12,323 nt of DNA from Acidimicrobiales bacterium. GTDB lineage: Bacteria > Actinomycetota > Acidimicrobiia > Acidimicrobiales > UBA8190. The notes under the pieces were generated by a model. That model was not told the origin of the DNA, ran no database searches, and worked only from the letters and a program-made list of their open reading frames with translations. Both the position numbers and the translations under genes were made by a program. How positions within the stretch are numbered: the first letter of the stretch is position 1; every line of letters starts with the position of its first letter. Positions 1 to 6,475 of this stretch are shown piece by piece. The stretch covers positions 1-12,323 of the forward strand of contig JASHZK010000031.1 of the NCBI GenBank assembly GCA_030042575.1. Reading direction: 5' to 3'.

Positions 1-225
1 TTCGTCTCGACCTCTAGCCTGTGCACGGCCGGCGGGGAATTGATCAGCCGGTGCACCGCTTCCGGCTGGACGCCGGAGCGGCCAGGCCGGCGAGCAGCAG
101 ATTCGGCGAAAGGCGGCACTGCACGGCCGACATGGTCCCATCCGGCCCTTGTCAAGGTCAAAACGACCAATCCCCAACTGCAGGTGGTGCCACCGGCCCG
201 CGAAAACGGCCGGGGAGCCTCCCGC
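1..225. other. Non-coding stretch downstream of wecA
   Basis: I find no convincing gene here. On the minus strand it follows the wecA stop codon and should lead to the next gene of the cluster, beyond the window edge. It holds a GC-rich inverted repeat soon after the stop (CCGGCC and GGCCGG arms around a loop containing TTTT), but no T-tract follows, so I do not call a terminator. At 150-161 (minus strand) two TTGAC pentamers stand in tandem, TTGACC then TTGACA. These resemble -35 boxes, but no TANNNT box lies at normal spacing. A 29-codon reading frame at 44-133 (minus) has no recognisable content. Confidence 0.5.
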
Positions 226-1779
226 TCAGGTCCACGGCCTCCGTTTCCCGGGGCCGGGCCAGCCACCGCCGTCCTCGTCGCCCCTGGCCGGCCGCAGCGG
301 CTCGTCGCCGTCTCGGTAGCGAGCCACCAACCGCCGGTTCGAGGAGTGGCCGACGGCGATGAACGGACGGCGACGGACCGCGCCATCCGCGCCGGGCACC
401 ACCGACGACACCCTGGAGGGATGACGCAGTCGGCCGTCGTCGCTCCCCGGGCCGGCCGACGCGGCCAGATGGACGATGCCGGCACCGACCTGCTCGGCGC
501 CGCGCCGCTCGCCGCGGTGGCCGTCGGCGACAGTGCCGGCGTCGTCGGAAACGGCTCCGGTGTCGTGCACGAACTCGGTGTCACCGCCGGGGCTTCCACC
601 ATCGGGGGTCCCACTGTCGGCGGCGTCGGCGGCGGTGGCGGCGGCCGCGGCGACCTGTGACCGCTGGCGGTCCTCACCGGTGATGGCGGTCCTGCGCAGG
701 TCGGGGTGGAACAGGGTGTAGAGCGCCAGCCCGGCGGCCACCACCAAGAAGGGGATGACGCTGTTGCCCGACCCGCCGAAGAGCGGGTACAGGACGAACC
801 CGGACAGCACCGCCGTCCACGCCCACAGGATCACCACCGTGCGGCGCGGCCCATGGCCCAAACGAAGCAGCCGGTGATGCAGATGGTCCTTGTCGGCGTG
901 GGCGAAGTTCAGGCCCCGGGCCGTGCGCCGCACGAAGGCGAAGGCCATGTCGGCGATGGGCACGCCCAGGATGAAGAGGGGGATGAACAAAGGGGCGAAG
1001 AAGAAGTAGGACTGCCCGCTGTACTCGGGCGTGCGGCCCCCGATGACCATGGTGGCGGCGGCCATGAGCAGTCCCAGGAACAGGGCGCCGCCGTCGCCCA
1101 TGAACGCTTTGGCCACGTGGAAGTTGTGGGGCAGGAAGCCCAGGCACACCCCGCAGGTGATCACGGCGATGAGCGGCCCGATGTTGTCGCTCGGGAGCAC
1201 GCCCAGGTCGACCAGGCGCAGACCGTAGACGGCCAGGGCGCCGGCGGCGATGGCCACCACCCCGGCGGCCAGGCCGTCGAGCCCGTCGATCAGGTTCACG
1301 GCGTTGGTGATGACCACCACCCACAGAGCGGTGAGAAGCGGCGTCATCTGGGAGGAGAGCACGAGGAACCCGACGAAGGGGATCTTGAACTGGAACATGG
1401 TCACGCCCATGTACACGAGGACCATGGCCGCCAGCACTTGGCCGGCCACCTTGGCCGGGGCCGACATGTCGCGGTAGTCGTCGATCGTCCCCACGGCGAA
1501 GATCACGGCCGCCCCCAGCACGAGCCCCAGCGGCTCGGACGACCCGGCGAACACCGGGCGCAACGAGGGCATCCCGGCGGCCACCGCCATGGCCAGCAGG
1601 AAGGCGAGGAACATGGCCACCCCGCCCCCGAGCGGTGTGGTGCGCTGGTGGACGCGCCGCTCGTCGGGCTCGACCACGAAGCCGAACCGGGTGGCCAGGC
1701 GGCGGATGGGGAAGACCAGCGCGAAGGTCACCACCGCGGAGACGGCGGCGACGACGGCGTAGGCCCCGAGCGGGGCCAC
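226..1779 (-). CDS. wecA: Polyprenyl-phosphate N-acetylhexosamine-1-phosphate transferase (WecA/TagO/Rfe family)
   Basis: This integral membrane enzyme transfers a sugar-1-phosphate, usually GlcNAc-1-P from UDP-GlcNAc, to a polyprenyl phosphate carrier at the inner membrane face. That step starts envelope glycans; in mycobacteria the homologue Rfe starts the arabinogalactan linker. Family motifs are clear: an Asp-rich IDDYRD (99-104), NAVNLIDGLDGLA (159-171), FMGDGG (226-231) and a His-rich cytoplasmic loop DKDHLHHRLL (296-305). About ten or eleven hydrophobic segments span residues 5-357, as expected. The GTG start at 1779 lies 5 bases after the glyA stop, with GAGG-like sequence before it; extending upstream runs into glyA. 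At 517 residues it is long for the family (about 350-400). The excess is a hydrophilic Ala/Asp/Gly/Arg-rich tail from about residue 362. The exact sugar substrate cannot be told from sequence. The family is certain; the symbol is by analogy. Confidence 0.9.
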   Translation of the reverse strand: MAPLGAYAVVAAVSAVVTFALVFPIRRLATRFGFVVEPDERRVHQRTTPLGGGVAMFLAFLLAMAVAAGMPSLRPVFAGSSEPLGLVLGAAVIFAVGTIDDYRDMSAPAKVAGQVLAAMVLVYMGVTMFQFKIPFVGFLVLSSQMTPLLTALWVVVITNAVNLIDGLDGLAAGVVAIAAGALAVYGLRLVDLGVLPSDNIGPLIAVITCGVCLGFLPHNFHVAKAFMGDGGALFLGLLMAAATMVIGGRTPEYSGQSYFFFAPLFIPLFILGVPIADMAFAFVRRTARGLNFAHADKDHLHHRLLRLGHGPRRTVVILWAWTAVLSGFVLYPLFGGSGNSVIPFLVVAAGLALYTLFHPDLRRTAITGEDRQRSQVAAAAATAADAADSGTPDGGSPGGDTEFVHDTGAVSDDAGTVADGHRGERRGAEQVGAGIVHLAASAGPGSDDGRLRHPSRVSSVVPGADGAVRRRPFIAVGHSSNRRLVARYRDGDEPLRPARGDEDGGGWPGPGKRRPWT

Positions 1780-1784
1780 GGCCC

Positions 1785-3104
1785 TCAGCCCCTCTCGGTG
1801 CCGGTCGCCCCCGAGACCAGCATGGGATAGGGCGGGAAGGCGGCGCACAGCTCGGCCACCTCCCGGCGCACGGCACCGAGCGCCTCCTCCTCGGCGCGAC
1901 TGCGCAGGCACCGGGCGATGAGCGCAGCGATGCGGGCCATCTCGCCGGGGCCCATGCCGGCCGTCGTCTCGGCGGCGGCGCCCAGGCGCAGCCCCGAGGT
2001 GACGAAGGCGGAGCGGGGGTCGTCGGGGATGGTGTTGCGGTTCAGGGTGATGCCGGAGCGGTCGAGGACCTCCTGGGCCTCCTTGCCGGTGAGCTCGGCG
2101 TCGAAGGGGCGCAGGTCCACCAGCACGAGGTGGTTGTCGGTGCCGCCCGACACCAGGCGGATGCCCTCGGCGGCCAGCCCGGCGGCCAGGGCCCGGGTGT
2201 TGTCCACCACGGCGGCGGCATAGGCCCGGAAGGCGGGGGTCATGGCCTCGGCGAAGCAGACCGCCTTGCCGGCCACGACGTGCTCGAGGGGACCGCCCTG
2301 CAGCCCGGGGAAGACGGCCGAGTCGATGGCCTTGGCCAGGTCGGCCCGGCACAGGATGGCGCCGCCGCGTGGCCCGCGCAGGGTCTTGTGGGTGGTGAGG
2401 GTGACCACGTCGGCGATGCCCACCGGGGAGGGGTGGGCGCCGCCGGCCACCAGCCCGGCCGGATGGGCCAGGTCGAACATGAGCAGGGCCCCGACCGAGT
2501 CGGCGATCTCCCGGAAGGGCTCGGGGTCGATCACCCGGGGATAGGCGGTGGCACCGGCCACGATCAGCTTGGGCCGCTCGGTCTTGGCCAGCGCCGCCAC
2601 CTGGTCGAAGTCGATCACCTCGCCCGGGGCCTCGGGGTCGTCGGAGGCCGGGGTGAGCCCGTAGGCCACGAACCGCCAGATATGGCTGGTGATGCTGGCC
2701 GGCGACCCGTGGGTCAGGTGGCCGCCCTGGTCGAGGCGCATGGCCAGCACGGTGTCGCCCGGTTGGAGCAGCGCCTGGTACGCGGCCAGGTTGGCGTTGG
2801 CCCCGGCGTGCGGCTGCACGTTGGCGTGCTCGGCCCCGAACAGGGCGCAGGCGCGCCGGCGGGCCAGCTCCTCCACCTCGTCGATGACGCGGTTGCCGCC
2901 GTAGTAGCGCCGGCCCGGATAGCCCTCGGAGTACTTGTTGGTGAGCACCGACCCCACCGCCGCCAGCACGGCGGGCGAGGTGAAGTTCTCCGAGGCGATG
3001 AGCTGCAGGGTGGTCGACTGACGGTCGGCCTCCTGGCCCACCAGGTCGGCCACCTCGGGGTCGTCGGCCAACCAGGCGTCGAAGGGAGTCCCCGACCGCC
3101 TCAT
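1785..3104 (-). CDS. glyA: Serine hydroxymethyltransferase
   Basis: A cytoplasmic PLP enzyme that interconverts serine and tetrahydrofolate with glycine and 5,10-methylene-THF, the main entry of one-carbon units. The 439 residues are slightly longer than the usual 415-430. Landmarks are [10 protein letters not shown] (35-44), [15 protein letters not shown] (56-70, with Y58, E60 and Y68 in the positions of the known active-site Tyr/Glu residues), GGHLTHGSP (127-135), [12 protein letters not shown] (211-222, His213 stacking on PLP), [12 protein letters not shown] (237-248, Lys240 as the PLP Schiff-base lysine) and SGLRLG (370-375, Arg373 for the substrate carboxylate). The ATG at 3104 overlaps the rpiB stop by four bases (ATGA). 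This start gives the normal N-terminus, although the frame stays open upstream to 4787. The overlap suggests coupling to rpiB; wecA follows 5 bases later. Small departures such as DLAHP instead of the common DMAHV are not at catalytic positions. Confidence 0.96.
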   Translation of the reverse strand: MRRSGTPFDAWLADDPEVADLVGQEADRQSTTLQLIASENFTSPAVLAAVGSVLTNKYSEGYPGRRYYGGNRVIDEVEELARRRACALFGAEHANVQPHAGANANLAAYQALLQPGDTVLAMRLDQGGHLTHGSPASITSHIWRFVAYGLTPASDDPEAPGEVIDFDQVAALAKTERPKLIVAGATAYPRVIDPEPFREIADSVGALLMFDLAHPAGLVAGGAHPSPVGIADVVTLTTHKTLRGPRGGAILCRADLAKAIDSAVFPGLQGGPLEHVVAGKAVCFAEAMTPAFRAYAAAVVDNTRALAAGLAAEGIRLVSGGTDNHLVLVDLRPFDAELTGKEAQEVLDRSGITLNRNTIPDDPRSAFVTSGLRLGAAAETTAGMGPGEMARIAALIARCLRSRAEEEALGAVRREVAELCAAFPPYPMLVSGATGTERG

Positions 3105-3565
3105 GGCCGGGCCCCCGCCGCCGTGGCCGCCTCCTCCAACCCGGCGAGCTCCGCCACCCGCCGGTCGTGGCGCCCGCCTTCGGGCGCGGTGGAGAGAAAG
3201 GTGTCGAGGGCGTCCTTGGCCACCTGCTCGCCCAGGATGCGCCCGCCCAGGCACACGACGTTGGCGTGGTTGTGGGCGCGCGCCAGGCGGGCGGTGGTGA
3301 CGTCGTGGACGACGGCGGCGCGCACCCCGGGGACCTTGTTGGCGGCCATGGCGATACCGATGCCCGTGCCGCACACGCACAACCCCAGCTCGGCCGCCCC
3401 CGCCACCACCGCCCGGCCCACCGCCGCGCCGAATTCGGGGTAGTCGACCGGCGTCTCGGAGTCGGTGCCGAGGTCGCTCACCGCGTGCCCGAGGGTGCGC
3501 AGGTGGTCGGAGAGCAGCTGCTTGAGGCCGTAGCCGGCGTGGTCCGCGCCCACGGCGATGCGCAT
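3101..3565 (-). CDS. rpiB: Ribose-5-phosphate isomerase B
   Basis: Interconverts ribulose 5-phosphate and ribose 5-phosphate in the non-oxidative pentose phosphate pathway, supplying ribose for nucleotides. The 154 residues match the RpiB/LacAB length. Motifs are [10 protein letters not shown] (6-15), DYPEFG (41-46), CGTGIG (65-70) with Cys65 at the catalytic-cysteine position of the E. coli enzyme, [12 protein letters not shown] (98-109), and a family-typical EGGRHDRRV end. Mycobacterial RpiB lacks this Cys and uses a Glu, so here the enzyme is of the Cys type. The ATG at 3565 is 39 bases after the tsaC stop. No Shine-Dalgarno is visible, but TAGGCT lies 6 bases before the ATG, a possible leaderless promoter. 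The gene ends in a 4-base overlap with glyA. LacA/B sugar isomerase activity is unlikely, since there is no lac context and only a single subunit. Confidence 0.95.
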   Translation of the reverse strand: MRIAVGADHAGYGLKQLLSDHLRTLGHAVSDLGTDSETPVDYPEFGAAVGRAVVAGAAELGLCVCGTGIGIAMAANKVPGVRAAVVHDVTTARLARAHNHANVVCLGGRILGEQVAKDALDTFLSTAPEGGRHDRRVAELAGLEEAATAAGARP

Positions 3566-3571
3566 GAGCCC

Positions 3572-3577
3572 AGCCTA
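3572..3577 (-). promoter_or_regulatory. Candidate -10 box of a leaderless rpiB transcript
   Basis: The minus strand reads TAGGCT, then six bases (GGGCTC), then the rpiB ATG. TANNNT with 6-7 bases to the start codon is the layout of actinobacterial leaderless genes. No good -35 hexamer is visible at 16-18 bases upstream. The same layout occurs before lysA, hom and prfA in this window. Inferred from sequence only. Confidence 0.45.
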
Positions 3578-3604
3578 TGGCACCTGCGCACAGCGCCCGT
3601 GGCG

Positions 3605-4210
3605 CTAGCCGGAGCACACCTCCTCCCAGCTGACGGCGCCGGCGCGCAGGCAGCGCATGGGCTCGGCGGTGAGATCGACCACGGTGGAGGGCACCCCCTG
3701 GCATCGTCCGCCGTCGACCACCACCAGGCCGGTCCCGGCAAAGGATGCGCCCACCTCCTGGGCCGTGCTCAGGGGAGCCTGGCCGTGGCGGTTGGCGCTG
3801 GTGGTGGCCAGAGGCCCGACGGCGGCGCACAGTCGGCGCACCACGTCGTGGGCGGGACAGCGCAGGCCGATGGTGCCCTGGTCGCCGCCGAGTTCCCAGT
3901 CGAGCCCGGCCCGACGGTGCACGACCATGGTCAGCGCCCCCGGCCAGAAGCGCCCGGCCAACGCCGTGGCCCGAGGGGACAGTCCCGCCCCTCCCTGGTG
4001 CGCGGCCAGGGCGTGGGCCTGGTCGAGGTCGGCCACCAGGACGGCGACGGCCACGTCGGCCGGCCGCCCCTTCAGGGCGAAGAGGGTGGCCGTGGCTTCG
4101 GGACGACGAGGGTCCACGGCCAGTCCGTACACGGTGTCGGTGGGGATGGCCACCACCTGGCCGGCCCGGAGAGCCAGCGCCGCGCCAGCGAGGTCGGTCG
4201 CCGGGCTCAC
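3605..4210 (-). CDS. tsaC: L-threonylcarbamoyladenylate synthase (TsaC/YwlC, YrdC-domain)
   Basis: Makes threonylcarbamoyl-AMP from threonine, bicarbonate and ATP, the first step of the t6A37 modification of tRNAs that read ANN codons. The YrdC fold is recognised by PTDTVYGL (23-30), FALKGRP (44-50, basic residues that bind substrate), FWPGALT (88-94), TSAN (137-140) and STVVDL (175-180). At 201 residues it is the short TsaC type, without the C-terminal Sua5 domain. The GTG at 4210 overlaps the prmC stop as GTGA; the frame is open further upstream to 4864, but that part is antisense-like, low-complexity sequence inside prmC. It belongs to the conserved prfA-prmC-tsaC series and is probably translationally coupled to prmC. 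The partner t6A transferase genes (tsaB, tsaD, tsaE) are not in the window. Confidence 0.93.
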   Translation of the reverse strand: MSPATDLAGAALALRAGQVVAIPTDTVYGLAVDPRRPEATATLFALKGRPADVAVAVLVADLDQAHALAAHQGGAGLSPRATALAGRFWPGALTMVVHRRAGLDWELGGDQGTIGLRCPAHDVVRRLCAAVGPLATTSANRHGQAPLSTAQEVGASFAGTGLVVVDGGRCQGVPSTVVDLTAEPMRCLRAGAVSWEEVCSG

Positions 4211-5094
4211 CTCGGCCGGCGGGCCACCAGGATGCGGTCGCGCCCAGCCAGGTCGGGGCGCACGACCACGTCGACCAGCCCGGCCGAAGAGGCGGCGTCG
4301 CCGGCCCGGGGCCCCTGGTCCGCTCCGATCTCCACCACGAGCGCCCCGCCCGGAGCCAACCAGCCCGGCGACCCGCCCACCACCACCTCGATGGCCTCGG
4401 TCCCCCGTTCGCCGGGGACGAGCGCCCCATAGGGCTCGTGGTCGCGCACCGTCCCATCGAGCTCTTCCCACTGTGGGCGGGCCACGTAGGGGGGGTTGGA
4501 GACCACCAGGTCCACCTGGCCCCGGAGCCGGGCGGGCAGGGCGCCGTACCAGGACCCGGCGGCGAGGTGCACCTCGGACCGGGGCGCCACCCGGGCCCGC
4601 ACCGCTTCGAGGTTGCCCCCGGCCACGGCCAGGGCCTCGTCGGAGACGTCGGTGGCCCACACCTCGAGCGCCACCGGCGACTCCACGGCCAGGGACAGGG
4701 CGATGGCGCCCGACCCCGTGCCCAGGTCGGCCACCACCGGCCGGCGGCGGCCCGTGTCCAGGGCGCACAGGAGCTGCAGGGCCACATCGGTCACCTGCTC
4801 GGTCTCCGGCCTGGGGATGAGCACCCGCCTGTCGAGCTCCAGCTCGACCTGGCGAAAGTCCCACCGCCCGATCACGTACTGCACGGGCTCACCGGCCCGG
4901 CACCGGGCCGCCAGCCCGCGAGCCTGGGCGACCGCCGCCGAGGGGACCACGTCCTCCAGTCCGCCACGGAGCTGGGCGCCCGACATGCCCGTGACGTGGG
5001 CCACGAGCCACCGGGCGTCGGACCGACCGAGCGACCGCGACAGCTCGGCCACGAGCGCCCCGGCGGTCACGGTGCCGGGGGCGGCGACGGTCAC
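4207..5094 (-). CDS. prmC: Peptide chain release factor N5-glutamine methyltransferase
   Basis: A SAM-dependent methylase (PrmC/HemK) that methylates the glutamine of the GGQ motif in release factors, raising termination efficiency. The 295 residues have the normal two parts: an N-terminal helical substrate-binding domain (about 1-85) and a Rossmann-type methyltransferase domain. Key motifs are VLIPRPETE (91-99), the SAM-binding [14 protein letters not shown] (123-136), the acidic TD after strand 2 (148-149) and the catalytic NPPY (200-203). The GTG at 5094 overlaps the prfA stop as GTGA, placing it directly behind the gene of its own substrate, RF1. It overlaps tsaC in the same way. Older annotations call it hemK; a role in heme synthesis is not supported. 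Confidence 0.96.
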   Translation of the reverse strand: MTVAAPGTVTAGALVAELSRSLGRSDARWLVAHVTGMSGAQLRGGLEDVVPSAAVAQARGLAARCRAGEPVQYVIGRWDFRQVELELDRRVLIPRPETEQVTDVALQLLCALDTGRRRPVVADLGTGSGAIALSLAVESPVALEVWATDVSDEALAVAGGNLEAVRARVAPRSEVHLAAGSWYGALPARLRGQVDLVVSNPPYVARPQWEELDGTVRDHEPYGALVPGERGTEAIEVVVGGSPGWLAPGGALVVEIGADQGPRAGDAASSAGLVDVVVRPDLAGRDRILVARRPR

Positions 5095-6182
5095 CGGTCC
5101 CCGTCGGCGCCGTCGGCCGCCTGGCGAAGCTGGCGTTCGCGTTCGTCGACCAGCAGGGCGTCGACGATCTCGTCGAGGTCACCGGCCAGCACGCGGTCGA
5201 GCTTGTGCAAGGTGAGCTTGACCCGGTGATCGGTGACGCGGTTCTCCTTGTAGTTGTAGGTGCGCACCTTCTCGGAGCGTCCACCCCCGCCCACCTGGCT
5301 GCGCCGGAGCTCGGACTGGGCGGCGGCCTGGCGGTCCTCCTCGAGCTTGCGCAGCCGGGCCCGCAGGACCTGCAGGGCCCGGGCCCGGTTCTGGATCTGG
5401 CTCTTCTCGTCCTGCATGGAGACCACCATCCCGGTGGGCAGGTGGGTGATGCGCACAGCCGAGTCGGTGGTGTTGACCGACTGGCCGCCGGGGCCGGTGG
5501 AGCGAAAAACGTCCACCTTCAGATCGCGATCGGGGTCGATGTGCACCTCGACCTCGTCGGCTTCGGGGAGCACGGTGACGGTGGCCGCCGAGGTGTGCAC
5601 CCGTCCCTGGGACTCGGTGACCGGCACCCGCTGGACGCGGTGGGTGCCGCCCTCGTGCTTCATGCGCTGCCAGGCGTCGGCGCCCTTCAACAGCAAGGTG
5701 ACCTCGTTGAGCCCGTCGCGCTCGGAGGGACTGGAGGACAGCACCTCGAGCCGCCAGGAGTGCTGCTCGGCGTAGCGCCGGTACATCTCGAACAGGTCAC
5801 GGGCGAAGAGGTTGGCCTCCTCCCCCCCTTCGGCCCCCCGGATCTCGACGATCACGTCCCGCCCGTCGCTGGGATCGCTCGGCACCAACAGGGCCCGCAA
5901 CTGTTCCTCGAGCTCGGCCCGGGCCGCCTCGGCCTGCTCCAGCTCCACGCGCACCAGCTCCCGTTCGGGCGCCTCGGCCTCGGCCAACATCTGGCGGGCC
6001 ACCCCGACGTCGTCCTCGGCCCGCTCCAGGCGGCGCCCGGCGTCGATGAGACTCTCGAGCTCCTTGTGCCGGCGCGACACCTGCCGCAGGCGCGCCGGGT
6101 CGGACACCACCTCTGGGTCGGCGAGCTGCGCCAGGACCTTCTGCTGCTCGTCCTCCCAGGCCTGAAGGCGCCCGGCGTCCAC
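5091..6182 (-). CDS. prfA: Peptide chain release factor 1 (RF1)
   Basis: Recognises UAA and UAG stop codons in the ribosomal A site and triggers release of the peptide. The length, 363 residues, is typical. The N-terminal coiled part runs to about 105. The stop-codon reading tripeptide is PVT (187-189, within RVPVTESQGRVHTSAA), the P-x-T form of RF1 and not the SPF of RF2. The peptidyl hydrolysis motif GGQ is at 232-234, followed by SVNTTDSAVRITHLPTG. The GTG at 6182 is 41 bases after rpmE and has no evident Shine-Dalgarno, but TACCCT sits 7 bases upstream, so a leaderless start is possible. This start gives an N-terminus that lines up with E. coli RF1. prmC follows with a 4-base overlap. Confidence 0.97.
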   Translation of the reverse strand: MDAGRLQAWEDEQQKVLAQLADPEVVSDPARLRQVSRRHKELESLIDAGRRLERAEDDVGVARQMLAEAEAPERELVRVELEQAEAARAELEEQLRALLVPSDPSDGRDVIVEIRGAEGGEEANLFARDLFEMYRRYAEQHSWRLEVLSSSPSERDGLNEVTLLLKGADAWQRMKHEGGTHRVQRVPVTESQGRVHTSAATVTVLPEADEVEVHIDPDRDLKVDVFRSTGPGGQSVNTTDSAVRITHLPTGMVVSMQDEKSQIQNRARALQVLRARLRKLEEDRQAAAQSELRRSQVGGGGRSEKVRTYNYKENRVTDHRVKLTLHKLDRVLAGDLDEIVDALLVDERERQLRQAADGADGDR

Positions 6183-6189
6183 GCCCTAG

Positions 6190-6195
6190 AGGGTA
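6190..6195 (-). promoter_or_regulatory. Candidate -10 box of a leaderless prfA transcript
   Basis: The minus strand reads TACCCT, then seven bases (CTAGGGC), then the prfA GTG. This fits TANNNT-N7-RTG as used by leaderless actinobacterial genes. A -35 box is not evident, and a short GC hairpin (6200-6214) lies where the spacer would be. It would allow prfA to be transcribed independently of rho and rpmE. Sequence inference only. Confidence 0.4.
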
Positions 6196-6199
6196 CAGA

Positions 6200-6214
6200 C
6201 CGGCGGGTCGCCGG
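6200..6214 (-). other. Perfect GC hairpin between rpmE and prfA
   Basis: On the minus strand CCGGCG and CGCCGG form a perfect 6-base-pair stem around an ACC loop, 9 bases after the rpmE stop. The following sequence (TCTGTACCCTCT) is pyrimidine-rich but has no real U-tract, so it is at most a weak attenuator or an RNA-processing or stability element. In this GC content, short GC stems also arise by chance. Confidence 0.35.
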
Positions 6215-6223
6215 CCGCCGGGA

Positions 6224-6451
6224 TCAGGCGCGCTTGGCCCGCGAGCGTGTGCCGCGCTGGCCGTAGCGGCGCTGGAAGCGCTCCACCCGGCCACCGGAGT
6301 CGACCAGCTTCTGCTTGCCGGTGAAGAAGGGGTGGCACTCGTTGCACAGCTCGACGTGGAGGTCGGACTTGGTGGAGCGGGTGGTGAAGGTGTTGCCGCA
6401 GCTGCAGCGCACCGCCGCCTCGATGTACTTGGGGTGGATGTCGGCCTTCAT
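6224..6451 (-). CDS. rpmE: 50S ribosomal protein L31, zinc-binding type
   Basis: A small protein of the large ribosomal subunit. The 75 residues begin MKADIHPKY as in bacterial L31 and carry four cysteines, C16 and C18 (CSC) and C36 and C39 (CNEC), the zinc-binding (C+) form, not the cysteine-free paralogue that many actinobacteria make under zinc limitation. The C-terminus is rich in Arg/Lys (about 55-75), as expected for rRNA contact. The ATG at 6451 is preceded by GGAGAGG, the clearest Shine-Dalgarno in the window, and lies 24 bases after the rho stop. The rho-rpmE-prfA order is widely conserved in Gram-positive bacteria. Confidence 0.97.
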   Translation of the reverse strand: MKADIHPKYIEAAVRCSCGNTFTTRSTKSDLHVELCNECHPFFTGKQKLVDSGGRVERFQRRYGQRGTRSRAKRA

Positions 6452-6453
6452 TG

Positions 6454-6460
6454 CCTCTCC
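6454..6460 (-). promoter_or_regulatory. Strong Shine-Dalgarno of rpmE
   Basis: GGAGAGG lies just before the rpmE ATG, with its GGAG core five bases from the start codon. It fixes the start and implies a leadered mRNA, presumably the rho-rpmE transcript. A TAGACT hexamer at 6461-6466 lies 9 bases from the ATG; as a -10 box it would start RNA inside the Shine-Dalgarno, so I favour ribosome binding over a promoter here. Confidence 0.75.
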
Positions 6461-6475
6461 AGTCTAGGCGCCGGC

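Noticed and set aside
44..133. 29-codon minus-strand frame starting ATG at 133
   Set aside because: It has no Shine-Dalgarno, no suitable upstream -10 box and no recognisable sequence; it is as likely to be chance.
706..1830. 374-codon His/Gly/Gln-rich frame on the plus strand
   Set aside because: It is antisense to wecA, whose motifs and membrane segments are clear. The composition is the mirror of hydrophobic GC-rich codons.
1635..3443. 602-codon open frame on the plus strand opposite glyA and rpiB
   Set aside because: The sequence is Gly/His/Ala-rich with no domain, and it lies exactly antisense to well-conserved genes. Long open antisense frames are expected where minus-strand codons are strongly GC-biased at position three.
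3105..4787. Upstream extension of the glyA frame giving a 1000-residue protein
   Set aside because: The added 560 residues are Arg/Gly/Pro-rich, out of frame with prmC, tsaC and rpiB, and the normal GlyA N-terminus begins at the ATG at 3104.
3167..5229. Overlapping plus-strand frames of 300-500 codons
   Set aside because: They are antisense to tsaC and prmC, show no family motifs and have no ribosome binding sites of note.
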